A program made the translations under genes and the position numbers. A DNA stretch of 64,000 nt from an uncultured Lachnospiraceae bacterium. GTDB taxonomy: Bacteria > Bacillota > Clostridia > Lachnospirales > Lachnospiraceae. The DNA lies in contig CACXUY010000005.1 in assembly GCA_902770965.1 (NCBI GenBank), positions 62,001 to 126,000 of the forward strand, given 5' to 3'. Positions 1-8,556 of the stretch are shown piece by piece. The notes below the pieces were generated by a model. The model was not told the DNA's origin. It did not search any database and was given only the letters and a program-made list of their open reading frames with translations. Within the stretch, counting starts at the first letter, position 1. Each line of letters begins with the position of its first letter.

Positions 1-43
1 GATTATGGAGAACAAAGAATTTTAATAATTATTCGTAAGTTCA

Positions 44-107
44 AAGATAACTGTCAGAATATACGTCCGAAGCACTTGCGCTTCGGACGTATTTTAACAG
101 TTATCTT
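44..107. repeat. R2-family repeat, hairpin 1 only
   Basis: The arms AAGATAACTGTCA (44-56) and TAACAGTTATCTT (95-107) enclose an inner inverted repeat around CGTCCGAAG/CTTCGGACG. The same hairpin forms the first third of the full R2 element at 37233-37397. Bases 1-43 hold nothing I recognise. Confidence 0.8.
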
Positions 108-211
108 GGTGCTTCTTTTACAGCTAATATTCGATCTTCCATTTCTCCATGTTACCCTCTTAATTCATACGTCTCAAGCCTGTTGAAAAAACTGTCTTGA
201 GACTAAAAGGT

Positions 212-249
212 ACTGAGCTGAGACAATTCGTTTCCGCTCAGTTTTTTTG
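212..249 (+). terminator. Rho-independent terminator of a gene lying left of the window
   Basis: The stem ACTGAGC (212-218) pairs with GCTCAGT (236-242) and is followed by a run of T. No gene precedes it in the window, so it probably ends transcription entering from the left. Confidence 0.6.
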
Positions 250-324
250 TTCTTTTATTCGATCTCGAAGAGATGTAACAGCTTATCCAAAAGAAAAACT
301 TATGGATACATGAAATTTATTAAA

Positions 325-353
325 TTGATATATGGAAAGAGGCGCAATATAAT
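325..353 (+). promoter_or_regulatory. Sigma-A type promoter of the tartrate operon
   Basis: TTGATA (325-330), a 17-base spacer and a perfect TATAAT (348-353). Transcription would start near 360, giving a leader of about 190 bases before the transporter gene. I see no riboswitch in that leader. Confidence 0.7.
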
Positions 354-550
354 ATTGGCATAAGGAACAAAGAGCATTCGGCCGATGCTGGAAACCTAAG
401 TTTTGATACATGGTAAGACCTGATTCAGGTGACTTATATATGAGTATGAGTGAAATAGGGAGGACAAAAAACTGACCTTTGCGCCATATTATAAGGAGCC
501 GAATAACCAGGTACGAAAAAAGCGAGATCAAAAAATAAAGGAGAAAAGAA

Positions 551-1822
551 ATGAGTCCAGCAGCAATCACGCTTCTATTTCTGGCATTTGCAATAGTCAT
601 GTTCGTCACGGAAAAGATACCCTTGGGTCTGACCTCCATGATCGTATGTGTCGGCCTCGTTCTGACCGGCGTTCTGGATGTAAAGACAGCCTTCTCAGGC
701 TTTATTGACAGCAATGTCATCCTGTTCGTAGCGATGTTCATAGTCGGCGGGGCGCTTTTTGAGACAGGCATGGCGAACGAGATCGGCGGAATAGTCACCA
801 GGTTCGCCAAGACTGAGCGTATGCTCGTCATCGCTATAATGGTGATCGTAGGCCTGATGAGCGGTGTCCTCTCCAACACAGGCACGGCAGCAATCCTGAT
901 TCCGGTCATCATCGGAATATCTGCAAAATCCGGCTTCAAGCGTTCACGCCTGTTGATGCCTCTGGTATTCGCGGCGGCCATGGGCGGCAACCTGTCCCTG
1001 ATCGGAGCGCCTGGCAATATGATAGCCCAGAGCACCTTACAGCAGATAGACCTTTCCTTCGGATTCTTCGAGTACGCGATAGTCGGTCTTCCGATACTTA
1101 TTGTAGGCATCATTTTCTACGCGACCATCGGCTTCAAGCTGCTGCCCAACCATGACACTGTGGACAATGGCGACTCGGTCTTTGACAATGCCAAGGACTT
1201 CAGCTCTGTCCCTAAGTGGAAAAAAGTCCTCTCGCTGGTCATCCTTGTGGCAACCCTGCTTGGCATGATCTTTGAAGATCAGATAGGCATCAAGCTGGCG
1301 ATCACGGGAAGCATTGGAGCAATCCTTCTGATTCTCACCGGAGTAATATCTGAGCATGACGCGTTGAAGTCCATTGACCTGAAGACCATCTTCCTTTTCG
1401 GCGGTACGCTTTCCCTGGCTTCGGCGCTTCAGAACACCGGTGCCGGCCAGATGATCGCAGACAAGGTCATCGGCGCGCTCGGCGAGAATCCTTCACCCTA
1501 TATTCTGACCTTTGTCGTCCTGCTGCTGTGCTGTGTCATGACGAATTTCATGTCGAACACCGCGACCACCGCCCTGATGGCTCCCATCTGCCTGTCCATC
1601 GCTCAGGGAATGGGCGCTGACCCCCGAGCGGTTCTTATGGCCTGTGTCATCGGTGGGTCATGTGCTTATGCAACACCTATCGGGATGCCCGCCAACACGA
1701 TGGTGGTCGGAGCCGGAAACTACAAATTTATGGATTATGTGAAGGCCGGACTTCCTCTGATATTCATAGCGCTCATCGTGAGCATGATCGTGCTTCCGAT
1801 AGCGTTCCCGTTCTATCCTTGA
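551..1822 (+). CDS. DASS/SLC13-family anion transporter, probably for tartrate or another dicarboxylate
   Basis: A 423-residue integral membrane protein of the divalent anion:sodium symporter family (SLC13/CitT type). Hydrophobic helices run through the whole length, with the family's two-fold SNT-type motifs: LSNTGTAA near residue 120 and MSNTATTAL near 338. AAAGGAG lies about 8 bases before the ATG and a strong promoter lies at 325-353. The next two genes encode both subunits of L(+)-tartrate dehydratase, so uptake of tartrate, perhaps in exchange for succinate as in E. coli TtdT, is the likely role. The substrate is inferred from context only; malate, fumarate or citrate remain possible. 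Confidence 0.85.
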   Translation: MSPAAITLLFLAFAIVMFVTEKIPLGLTSMIVCVGLVLTGVLDVKTAFSGFIDSNVILFVAMFIVGGALFETGMANEIGGIVTRFAKTERMLVIAIMVIVGLMSGVLSNTGTAAILIPVIIGISAKSGFKRSRLLMPLVFAAAMGGNLSLIGAPGNMIAQSTLQQIDLSFGFFEYAIVGLPILIVGIIFYATIGFKLLPNHDTVDNGDSVFDNAKDFSSVPKWKKVLSLVILVATLLGMIFEDQIGIKLAITGSIGAILLILTGVISEHDALKSIDLKTIFLFGGTLSLASALQNTGAGQMIADKVIGALGENPSPYILTFVVLLLCCVMTNFMSNTATTALMAPICLSIAQGMGADPRAVLMACVIGGSCAYATPIGMPANTMVVGAGNYKFMDYVKAGLPLIFIALIVSMIVLPIAFPFYP

Positions 1823-1931
1823 TAAAAGGCGTGACCGCGCGGAACATTCAGGCTTGCGCTGTACAAGACATAGCACACAGGATAAAGATGTTCAAGGTAT
1901 TGCACCCAGGTTTGCTATGAACAAGATATGA

Positions 1932-1961
1932 TTGTACCCTAAATAAAAAATAACAGATAAT
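1932..1961 (+). promoter_or_regulatory. Possible internal promoter before ttdA
   Basis: TTGTAC (1932-1937), an 18-base spacer and GATAAT (1956-1961), in a 198-base gap between transporter and ttdA that is locally AT-rich. The match is modest, and read-through from 325-353 would also transcribe ttdA. Confidence 0.3.
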
Positions 1962-2020
1962 ACTATAAAATGTAGCCCTCAATGGATAAAACAAAAGCGA
2001 GGGCAGCAAGGAGGCAAATA

Positions 2021-2920
2021 ATGACGAAAGAAGCTCAGGTCAAGAAGATGACGGACATGATGGCAAAATTTGTAGGTTTCACCGGAATCAAGCTTCCGGA
2101 TGATGTTATCGCGAAGCTGGAGGAACTTCGCGCGAAGGAAGACAGTCCTATGGCGAAGGTTATCTATGATACCATGTTCCGCAACCAGGAACTGGCTGTC
2201 AAGCTCAATAGACCTTCCTGTCAGGACACCGGTGTTCTGCAGTTCTGGGTAAAGTGCGGAACCGGCTTCCCGCTGATCAATGAGCTTGAAGGGCTGCTCA
2301 AGGACGCTGTTGTGCAGGCAACATTTTCAACGCCTCTTCGTCATAACTCCGTTGAGACCTTCGATGAGTACAACACAGGCAAGAACGTAGGAAAAGGAAC
2401 TCCCACGGTCTGGTGGGACATCGTTCCTAACTGGGACGGCTGTGAGATCTACACATATATGGCAGGCGGCGGCTGCACTCTTCCTGGCAACGCGACAGTT
2501 TTGATGCCGGGCGAAGGCTATGAGGGAGTCACCAAATTCGTGCTTGACCGCATGACATCCTATGGTTTGAATGCCTGTCCTCCCCTTCTGGTCGGTGTTG
2601 GAGTCGCGACTTCGGTCGAGACAGCGGCACTTCTCTCAAAGAAAGCTCTCATGCGTCCCATCGGCTCGCACAACGAGAACGAGCGCGCCGCCAAAATGGA
2701 GAAGCTTCTTGAGGACGGAATCAATGCCATCGGTTTAGGACCGCAGGGCATGGGCGGCAACTATTCCGTAATGGGAGTTCATATTGAGAATACGGCTCGT
2801 CATCCTTCCGCTATCGGTGTAGCTGTGAATGTGGGCTGCTGGAGCCACCGCAGAGGCCATATCATTTTTGACAAGGATCTCAACTACACGATCACCAGCC
2901 ACACCGGCTGTGAGCTTTAA
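2021..2920 (+). CDS. ttdA: L(+)-tartrate dehydratase, alpha subunit
   Basis: The alpha subunit of the iron-sulfur hydro-lyase that dehydrates L(+)-tartrate to oxaloacetate; class I fumarases are close relatives. The 299-residue sequence follows E. coli TtdA along its length: LNRPSCQDTG (cluster Cys), APLRHN-like PLRHNSVE, AGGGCTLPG with a second Cys, ACPPLLVGVGVATSVETAA, and GCWSHRRG with a third Cys. I place the start at the ATG at 2021, six bases after AAGGAGG (2008-2014), not at the in-frame ATG at 1982, which has no such site. The partner ttdB follows. Fumarase activity cannot be excluded from sequence. Confidence 0.9.
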   Translation: MTKEAQVKKMTDMMAKFVGFTGIKLPDDVIAKLEELRAKEDSPMAKVIYDTMFRNQELAVKLNRPSCQDTGVLQFWVKCGTGFPLINELEGLLKDAVVQATFSTPLRHNSVETFDEYNTGKNVGKGTPTVWWDIVPNWDGCEIYTYMAGGGCTLPGNATVLMPGEGYEGVTKFVLDRMTSYGLNACPPLLVGVGVATSVETAALLSKKALMRPIGSHNENERAAKMEKLLEDGINAIGLGPQGMGGNYSVMGVHIENTARHPSAIGVAVNVGCWSHRRGHIIFDKDLNYTITSHTGCEL

Positions 2921-2933
2921 TATTGCGAGAACT

Positions 2934-3012
2934 ACGCCTGACGCATGTGAGCTATGATAGTTCGATTAAATTCTTACTCTTTATACTGTTGATCACGCCT
3001 GACGCGCGTGAG
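2934..3012 (+). repeat. Direct repeat pair in the ttdA-ttdB gap
   Basis: An 18-base sequence starting ACGCCTGACGC and ending GTGAG occurs at 2934-2951 and again at 2995-3012 with two differences. The 216-base gap is unusually long for two subunit genes. The function is unknown. Confidence 0.6.
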
Positions 3013-3136
3013 ATATAAAGGCATAAAGGTATTAAGGTATTAATGTATTAATGCTGTAGCAATCGAAGGTATGGCAGCAAAACATATCGAATGTATAAAC
3101 AGACATAAGTATAACCTTTATCAGGAGGAAATAGAA

Positions 3137-3763
3137 ATGGTAGAAATGAGAGATGGAAAGAAGGTTCTGGTGACCCCTGTTTCAGCAGAGGATCTCAAGG
3201 ATATACATATCGGAGACATAATTTATCTGGACGGCAGCCTGACGACCTGCCGTGATGTTGCGCACCGCCGCGTGGTCGAGGAAGGCCGCGAGATCCCCGT
3301 GGATGTACGAAACAACGCGATCCTCCACGCAGGTCCCATTATCCGCCCTCTGGAGGATGACAAGTTCGAGATGGTATCAGTCGGTCCGACCACCTCCATG
3401 CGTATGGAGAAATTCGAGTATGAGTTCGTAAAGACCACAGGCGTCCGTGTCATAGTCGGCAAGGGCGGCATGAAGGAGAACACTGCCAATGCCTGTAAGG
3501 ATTTCGGCTGCATCCACTGCGTCATCCCTGCCGGAAATGCCGTAGTCGCGGCTGTCTGCGTGGAAGAAATCGTCCGTGCCGAGTGGCGTGACCTCGGAAT
3601 GCCGGAGACACTCTGGAACTGCCGCGTCAAGGAATTTGGACCGCTCATCGTCTCTATCGATGCGGAAGGCAGGAATTATTTTGAGGAGAAGAAAGTAGAG
3701 TACAATAAGAAAAAAGATGAGCAGATCGAGCTTATCAGCAAGCAGGTAGGTTTCATTAAGTAA
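3137..3763 (+). CDS. ttdB: L(+)-tartrate dehydratase, beta subunit
   Basis: The 208-residue beta (swivelling) subunit, partner of TtdA. Family landmarks are TCRDVAHRR near residues 37-45, HAGPI, SVGPTTSMRME, VGKGGM, PAGNAVVAA and the C-terminal block RVKEFGPLIVSIDAEG. It resembles E. coli TtdB more than class I fumarase, down to a Phe/Tyr-Ile-Lys ending. The start at 3137 follows AGGAGG (3123-3128) by eight bases; an upstream in-frame ATG at 3071 lacks a ribosome binding site. Its TAA runs straight into a copy of repeat R3. Confidence 0.9.
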   Translation: MVEMRDGKKVLVTPVSAEDLKDIHIGDIIYLDGSLTTCRDVAHRRVVEEGREIPVDVRNNAILHAGPIIRPLEDDKFEMVSVGPTTSMRMEKFEYEFVKTTGVRVIVGKGGMKENTANACKDFGCIHCVIPAGNAVVAAVCVEEIVRAEWRDLGMPETLWNCRVKEFGPLIVSIDAEGRNYFEEKKVEYNKKKDEQIELISKQVGFIK

Positions 3764-3796
3764 GCATCCATAGCACGCCTGTGCTGCCACAACGTA
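3764..3796. repeat. R3 repeat, copy 1
   Basis: A 33-base sequence CATCCATAGCACGCC...TGCCACAACGTA directly after the ttdB stop codon. It recurs at 6395-6427 and 7189-7221. It includes the short inverted repeat AGCACGCCTGTGCT. Confidence 0.85.
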
Positions 3797-3823
3797 AAAT
3801 ATGATAAGGTCACGATAAACTAA

Positions 3824-3859
3824 AAAGGGCTGCAGGAGAGAAGCTGCAGCCCTTTCTTG
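3824..3859 (+). terminator. Bidirectional terminator between ttdB and the AEC permease gene
   Basis: A perfect 12-base stem AAAGGGCTGCAG (3824-3835) with CTGCAGCCCTTT (3844-3855) around an 8-base loop, with A-rich left and T-rich right flanks. It sits between convergent genes. Confidence 0.85.
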
Positions 3860-4003
3860 TTCCAGACTGCGAGCCGGGAGCTGTGGGGTAAGCTTGCTTG
3901 TATCCACGGCTCTTAGCGACAGCTCACATCGAGCGCGTCAGCACGAGATGCGGGCGGCGCAGGCCTGCGCAGGAAATGTTTATGTGATTCGTGATGAGTC
4001 TGT

Positions 4004-5044
4004 TCACAGAAGCCCGAAGCTTCTTAAGCAGAACACGATGATGAATAGCGTGAACATACCGAGTACGCTGCTCCACGCAACGATCTGCCCGCAGAGCTGG
4101 TCATCCGCGTTCATCTCCGCAGACATAACGACCGATGATGCGGCCAAGGGAGAGGCGAATACCGCGCAGGACATCGCGACGATATCCTTCGTGAGCGTCA
4201 GAAGACCAAGACCCGAGGCAGTAAATAGAACGGCATAGCCTATGATCGGCGACCCGACCAGACGCATAAATACGCCAGTCACAAGCTCCTTGCGAAAGGA
4301 AGCTATGCTCTTGAAGTTCATCTGAGCACCGAGGACGATCAACGCCATAGGCGTTGCCATATTTCCGAGATATTGTATGACGTGAAAAAGCCAGGGGAAG
4401 GTTTTTGAGAGCGAAAAGACCAACTCACCGTCAGCGTTTAGCGGTATGAAGGATCTTATGAAAATCACAAGGATACCTGCCAAAAGACCTAAGATCAGAG
4501 GGTTGGTGAAGATACCCTTGATGGTCTTAGCAAGCGAAGCCGCGATCCCGGAGGAAGCCTCTGATCCTCCCTGGCTTTTATCCTCTGAATAATGCAGCAG
4601 CATGAGCACAGATACACAGTTATAGTAAATTACACAGGGGATCTGAAAAAGGCTTGCCAGCCCCAATGCTGAGTCTCCCGCCAGCGCGGAGACCACTGGC
4701 AGCCCGATGATCGCGTAGTTCGAGCGAAATACAGCCTGAGCGAGTACGCCCTTGCGGCGGCGTTCATTTGTCGCGGTGTTGGCGATGACAACACTGACTA
4801 AAGTCAGCAATGCCAACGCAATGCCCATCGTGACCAGTAAAGAAAGCGACAATCCGCCGGAGCTGTCCGCATTGTAAACATTGCTAAAAAGCATGCAGCT
4901 AAGGCAGAATCGGAAGTTGAAGCTGTTCATGGCACGCAGCGCTTCCGGGGAGAACCATTTTTTCAACCGCGCATAATAACCCAGCGCGCCCAAAAGCACG
5001 ATGGGAAGCACGGCATTCAAAGAATAATTGAATACAGCAAGCAT
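4004..5044 (-). CDS. AEC-family permease (auxin efflux carrier / malate permease type)
   Basis: A 346-residue membrane protein with about ten helices in two five-helix halves. NAVLPIVLLGALGYYARL at the N-terminus and the second-half segment TPMALIVLGAQMNF are typical of the auxin efflux carrier (MleP/malate permease) family in bacteria. I choose the ATG at 5044, preceded by GAGGTG at six bases, over one 15 codons upstream. Together with the tartrate operon and citC it fits a region for organic acid exchange, but the substrate cannot be read from the sequence. It converges on ttdB. Confidence 0.8.
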   Translation of the reverse strand: MLAVFNYSLNAVLPIVLLGALGYYARLKKWFSPEALRAMNSFNFRFCLSCMLFSNVYNADSSGGLSLSLLVTMGIALALLTLVSVVIANTATNERRRKGVLAQAVFRSNYAIIGLPVVSALAGDSALGLASLFQIPCVIYYNCVSVLMLLHYSEDKSQGGSEASSGIAASLAKTIKGIFTNPLILGLLAGILVIFIRSFIPLNADGELVFSLSKTFPWLFHVIQYLGNMATPMALIVLGAQMNFKSIASFRKELVTGVFMRLVGSPIIGYAVLFTASGLGLLTLTKDIVAMSCAVFASPLAASSVVMSAEMNADDQLCGQIVAWSSVLGMFTLFIIVFCLRSFGLL

Positions 5045-5140
5045 GGTGAGCACCTCGTTATGGAACGGGAGCGGCCAGATCAAGGTCATCTGTCGCCCGG
5101 GTCAGCGAGAAATGCATTATCGTCCCAGTCATAACGCTGA

Positions 5141-5181
5141 ATGGCCACCCTGCTTCGCAGGGGGCCGACTTTCAATGTAAA
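5141..5181. repeat. R4 repeat, copy 1
   Basis: A 41-base sequence beginning ATGGCCACCCTGC and ending CAATGTAAA, identical to 6472-6512. It contains the hairpin CCCTGC-TTC-GCAGGG. Confidence 0.85.
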
Positions 5182-5238
5182 GCCATAAAACGCATCTTGT
5201 ATAAGTCAGATTATGGTATTGACAGATCGGAAAATGCC

Positions 5239-6285
5239 TCAATAATGGATCACATTCGCCTCGGCGCGTATGCGGCCGATGATGGGCTTAGCCTGATCGC
5301 TGCGAAGAAAATCCAGGGTCGTCGCGGGCAGGAGGGCGCTGAGCGCGTCGAAGTCGCCGCATTTAATGAGTGACCTCACCGTAGATGCGCTGATCGCCTT
5401 GCCTTCCGATTCCATGCGCGGTACGATGACACAGCTGATGCCGCTTTCGGGGAGCTTCTCAGACATGATCCTGTTGTAGATTCCCGTGACGATGCTGGTG
5501 GGTTCATCACCGACGTAGCGGACGTTGATGCCAAGCCGGTCAGCGATTTTCACGAAAACGGCGAGGTCAAGATTCGCATGGCTCTCTATTACGGCATTCT
5601 CATCCTTCTGGAAATAACTGGGGAAGGTAGCGCTGCTTATAATGTACGGACCGCTTTCATGAAGTATGACATTTGGCAAATGTGCCGTCCCGGCCTGTAT
5701 GAGCTTCTTTCTTACATCGAAGGGGAAGAGCGAAGCATCCTCGCTGACTACGAAAAGATGAACGACGTCATTTTCAGAGGCTGCCTTCTCGACCAGATAT
5801 TGATGGCCGAGGGTAAAGGGGTTGGCGTTCATGACGAGGGCTGCTACCCGGGAGGCATCCTTACGTGTCTTCTCAAGCTCTGCCAGATAATCGGGGAAGC
5901 CGGTGCGTCGGTTCTCCATGAAGACGACCTGGTCAGGGATGCGGGCGATCTCATAGAAGCCGAGGCTGCCGAAGAAGACGGCGGAGCTGCACTTGGTATA
6001 CAGGAAGAGATGGTAGTTGCCGCGCTCGGCCTGCACCTGCATGAGATGTGTCACGATATCGTTCATGAGAGCCTCGCCTTGATGATCGCTGCTGACGGCC
6101 ATACAGCGGAGAGTGTTGCCGAAGCAGCTTCCGGTGGCGATGACGTTCCAGTCGTCATCGAGCATGGCGCAGGTGTAGTCCAGATTGCTGTCGCGGCGGA
6201 TGCCCTCCGCGAGAAGAAGCTGGTCAACTTTGCGGTTCATCCGCTTCTCCGAAGGTTCTACCTGGGTAATGGCATATTCTGACAT
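5239..6285 (-). CDS. citC: [Citrate (pro-3S)-lyase] ligase
   Basis: CitC acetylates the thiol of the citrate lyase acyl-carrier prosthetic group with acetate and ATP, switching the lyase on. The 348 residues split into an N-terminal acetyltransferase-like domain (about 1-130) and a C-terminal nucleotidyltransferase domain carrying the (H/N)xxxxGH signature as NPFTLGH at 155-161, and ending with an ISAST segment near residue 300. AGGAGGAG precedes the ATG. The lyase genes citD, citE, citF and the prosthetic group genes citX and citG are not next to it, which is unusual; they may lie elsewhere or be lost. Confidence 0.88.
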   Translation of the reverse strand: MSEYAITQVEPSEKRMNRKVDQLLLAEGIRRDSNLDYTCAMLDDDWNVIATGSCFGNTLRCMAVSSDHQGEALMNDIVTHLMQVQAERGNYHLFLYTKCSSAVFFGSLGFYEIARIPDQVVFMENRRTGFPDYLAELEKTRKDASRVAALVMNANPFTLGHQYLVEKAASENDVVHLFVVSEDASLFPFDVRKKLIQAGTAHLPNVILHESGPYIISSATFPSYFQKDENAVIESHANLDLAVFVKIADRLGINVRYVGDEPTSIVTGIYNRIMSEKLPESGISCVIVPRMESEGKAISASTVRSLIKCGDFDALSALLPATTLDFLRSDQAKPIIGRIRAEANVIHY

Positions 6286-6394
6286 GGGTCTCCTCCTCTT
6301 TTCCTTGTAGGTATCAAATGTATATTATGTATTATACAATACTCACCGCGATACTTGCAATGAAAGTTCTGCCGCGGCTGACATGGCATGCTAA

Positions 6395-6427
6395 ACATCC
6401 ATAGCACGCATGTGCTGCCATGACGTG
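6395..6427. repeat. R3 repeat, copy 2
   Basis: About 30 of 33 positions agree with copies 1 and 3. Here TAAACATCC precedes it as in copy 3, but no gene ends there. It lies in the 354-base gap 6286-6639 between divergent citC and the GtrA-like gene, together with an R4 copy. I see nothing else in that gap except an unpaired TATAAT near 6534. Confidence 0.8.
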
Positions 6428-6471
6428 TAGAAGTCGTTGCAGCATACATGCGTGTATGAATGCATACCTAT

Positions 6472-6512
6472 ATGGCCACCCTGCTTCGCAGGGGGCCGAC
6501 TTTCAATGTAAA
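6472..6512. repeat. R4 repeat, copy 2
   Basis: Identical over 41 bases to 5141-5181, same orientation, 1331 bases away. The two copies flank citC. Confidence 0.85.
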
Positions 6513-6639
6513 CATGGCTTGAAAAAAGTGGTGTATAATGTAGAATATAGTAAAATAGTAATTCCATCGTATAACGGAAGATCGGTTGTTTAACGCGAAC
6601 ACGAATGCGATGGTGGAAAACGTTAATAGGGGGACAAAC

Positions 6640-7188
6640 ATGAGTAATTTTGCAGAAAAACATCCAAAAGCAGCCCAATGGATCCGTGAAGGAGGCCTGT
6701 TCCTGATCTTTAGCTATGTCGTCACATTCCTGAAATGGGGACTGCTGACCTTCCTTCCCGCGCTTTTCCGAGGCATGGTAGGCGATGTCGCCTGGGCCTG
6801 GCCAGGCATTGACGTCAAGGTGATGGGGGTGCCGCTCACTCTGGCGGTTATCGGAAACAGTCTTGCGGACGGTGGTCTGGCCTTCACATTGGCCAACTTC
6901 ACCTCGATCATTCTGGGTGAGTGCATAAACTTCCCGCTGCAGCGCAACGTGACCTTCCGCAGCAAGGGACCGGTCATTCGTCAGATCCTCTGCCACTTCG
7001 CGGGAGCCTTGGGCGTGTTCTTTATCATGAACCTGTTCACCTGTATCTGGAATCCCGTGACAGCGGCTTTCCACGTACCGGACGGCATTCGCAATATCGT
7101 CACCACAGTAGTGACGGGCGGCGTCTCGATGGTGATCATTTTTGCCATCGACAAGACGATATTCTCCGAAAACTTCGGGAAGAAGTAA
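6640..7188 (+). CDS. GtrA-like membrane protein
   Basis: A 182-residue protein with four hydrophobic segments (about 15-40, 58-85, 113-135 and 147-168). The block INFPLQRNVTFRSKGP near residues 96-111 is the GtrA/DPMS-accessory family signature (helix, then a basic loop after the second helix). These proteins are thought to help flip or present lipid-linked sugars to a polysaccharide glycosyltransferase. No GtrB partner is adjacent, though one is encoded at 48540-49715. The start at 6640 follows AATAGGGGGA; the ATG 18 codons upstream lacks a site. A terminator follows at 7245. Confidence 0.75.
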   Translation: MSNFAEKHPKAAQWIREGGLFLIFSYVVTFLKWGLLTFLPALFRGMVGDVAWAWPGIDVKVMGVPLTLAVIGNSLADGGLAFTLANFTSIILGECINFPLQRNVTFRSKGPVIRQILCHFAGALGVFFIMNLFTCIWNPVTAAFHVPDGIRNIVTTVVTGGVSMVIIFAIDKTIFSENFGKK

Positions 7189-7221
7189 ACATCCATAGCA
7201 CGCCTGTGCTGCCACAACGTA
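7189..7221. repeat. R3 repeat, copy 3
   Basis: It begins immediately after the TAA of the GtrA-like gene, as copy 1 does after ttdB. The sequence is nearly identical to copy 1 over 33 bases and continues into a small hairpin, CTGCCACAAC/GTTGTGGCAG. Confidence 0.85.
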
Positions 7222-7244
7222 TGAAAGTTGTGGCAGCGCGGCCG

Positions 7245-7286
7245 AATCGGGCAGGGGAGGCATCTCCCCTGCCCGATTATTCTTTT
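7245..7286 (+). terminator. Terminator of the GtrA-like gene
   Basis: A perfect 15-base stem AATCGGGCAGGGGAG (7245-7259) with CTCCCCTGCCCGATT (7264-7278), a 4-base loop and then ATTCTTTTT. Confidence 0.9.
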
Positions 7287-7387
7287 TGTGCTGCGCATTC
7301 TTTATCTGCTTCCAGCCATTCATACGTCACGTCTTGCCGGTAAGCGCCGCTTTCAGTTGATACATGAAGGTCTTGCGGTTGAAAATG

Positions 7388-7473
7388 CTTGGGGCGGACA
7401 AGGCGCGCAGCGCCTCTGGCCGCCCCGCAACGAGGGATGCGCAGCATCACGAGTCTGGGGTGCTGAATAATTA
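7388..7473. repeat. R2-family repeat, 3' half
   Basis: It carries hairpins 2 and 3 of R2 and the right terminal arm GGGGTGCTGAA. The left arm and hairpin 1 are missing. The 350 bases between the terminator and the LysR gene hold nothing else I can name. Confidence 0.8.
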
Positions 7474-7636
7474 TTGTATTTGTAACAACCCAGACAAGGT
7501 TATTATATTGAGCCTATAATTCTTAAATGCTATAATCAGGCTTGTATACATTGATCTACCAGAGCGCAGCATGATAGAGTCGTATGCTCCACACAGCATG
7601 ATTGATTTTATCCTTATGATCAAACCGGAGGCTTCC

Positions 7637-8542
7637 ATGACCTTAAACCAACTCAGGTATTTCTGCACAGCTGCGCGCTGCCGCAGCATCACAAAGGCAG
7701 CGAAGCTTCTCTTTGTCTCTCAGCCGGCCGTCTCACTTGCCATACGGCAGCTTGAAAAAGAATTCTCGATGACGCTTTTCGCCTATACCAATAAAAGCTT
7801 AGAGCTTACGAAGGAAGGGGCGATCTTCTACGAGAGGTCTATGGAGCTTCTGAAAGACAGCGATGAAATGAGGCTGCATTTTCTGGACAGCTCCCGATAT
7901 CGCCCTACGGTGAAACTCGGGATACCGCCTCTGCTCAGCACCATTTTCTTCCCTGATCTGATGGATGCCTTTCATGTTAAGCATCCTGACATATATCTTG
8001 AGCTTTCAGAATATGGGTCTGTGCGCGCCTCAGAGATGGTTCAAGATGAACAGCTGGACATCGGCCTCGTCAACATGGAGTCCTACAACATTGACAGATT
8101 TTCGAACATCGTCCTCGCCAATGACAAGCTCGTATTCTGCGTATGCCCTGAGCATCCCCTCGCTCATGAGACTTCCATAGCTCTTGACCGGCTCGACCAA
8201 CAGCCCTTGATCCTCTTCAACCACGATTCCGTGCAGAATCAGGTGCTTATGCAATACTTTCATTCCTTAAGCATAGAACCCAGGATCATCATGCACTGCA
8301 GCCAGATCATGACGACTCTTAAGTTCCTTAGGCAAGGCAAATGTGGCACCTTCTTCTTCTCGTCCATGCGTCCTTACCTGCCCGATGTCGTATGCATCCC
8401 GGTCAGTCCTATTGTCGAGGCAAAAATAGGTTTGATATGGAAGAAAGGGAAATATATGTCCACACAGACCCAGACTTTTGTGAGATTCTGTGAGCGGTAT
8501 TACAAAGATAATCCCCTGATCGAATCCAAATCTGGCATGTAA
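7637..8542 (+). CDS. LysR-family transcriptional regulator
   Basis: A 301-residue protein with the standard winged helix-turn-helix at residues 1-60 (LNQLRYFCTAAR, SITKAAKLLFVSQPAVS, IRQLEKEF) and a periplasmic-binding-like effector domain from about 90. GGAG at 7627-7630 precedes the ATG at 7637; a GTG/ATG 22 codons upstream lacks a site. LysR proteins often control nearby organic acid genes, so the tartrate operon or citC are reasonable targets, but they lie 1-4 kb away and no binding site was identified. The gene is followed by a truncated R1 repeat. Confidence 0.88.
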   Translation: MTLNQLRYFCTAARCRSITKAAKLLFVSQPAVSLAIRQLEKEFSMTLFAYTNKSLELTKEGAIFYERSMELLKDSDEMRLHFLDSSRYRPTVKLGIPPLLSTIFFPDLMDAFHVKHPDIYLELSEYGSVRASEMVQDEQLDIGLVNMESYNIDRFSNIVLANDKLVFCVCPEHPLAHETSIALDRLDQQPLILFNHDSVQNQVLMQYFHSLSIEPRIIMHCSQIMTTLKFLRQGKCGTFFFSSMRPYLPDVVCIPVSPIVEAKIGLIWKKGKYMSTQTQTFVRFCERYYKDNPLIESKSGM

Positions 8543-8556
8543 GCTGTCATCGGATC

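Noticed and set aside
5578-6282. Long open frame antisense to citC
   Set aside because: It mirrors the citC reading frame, lacks a ribosome binding site and resembles no family. The same holds for the long antisense frames opposite the esterases, ilvB, ilvD, clpC and the HlyC-like gene.
6391-7323. Long antisense frame opposite the GtrA-like gene
   Set aside because: It contains two R3 copies and an R4 copy read as protein and has no start signal; the plus-strand gene has a good site and a terminator.
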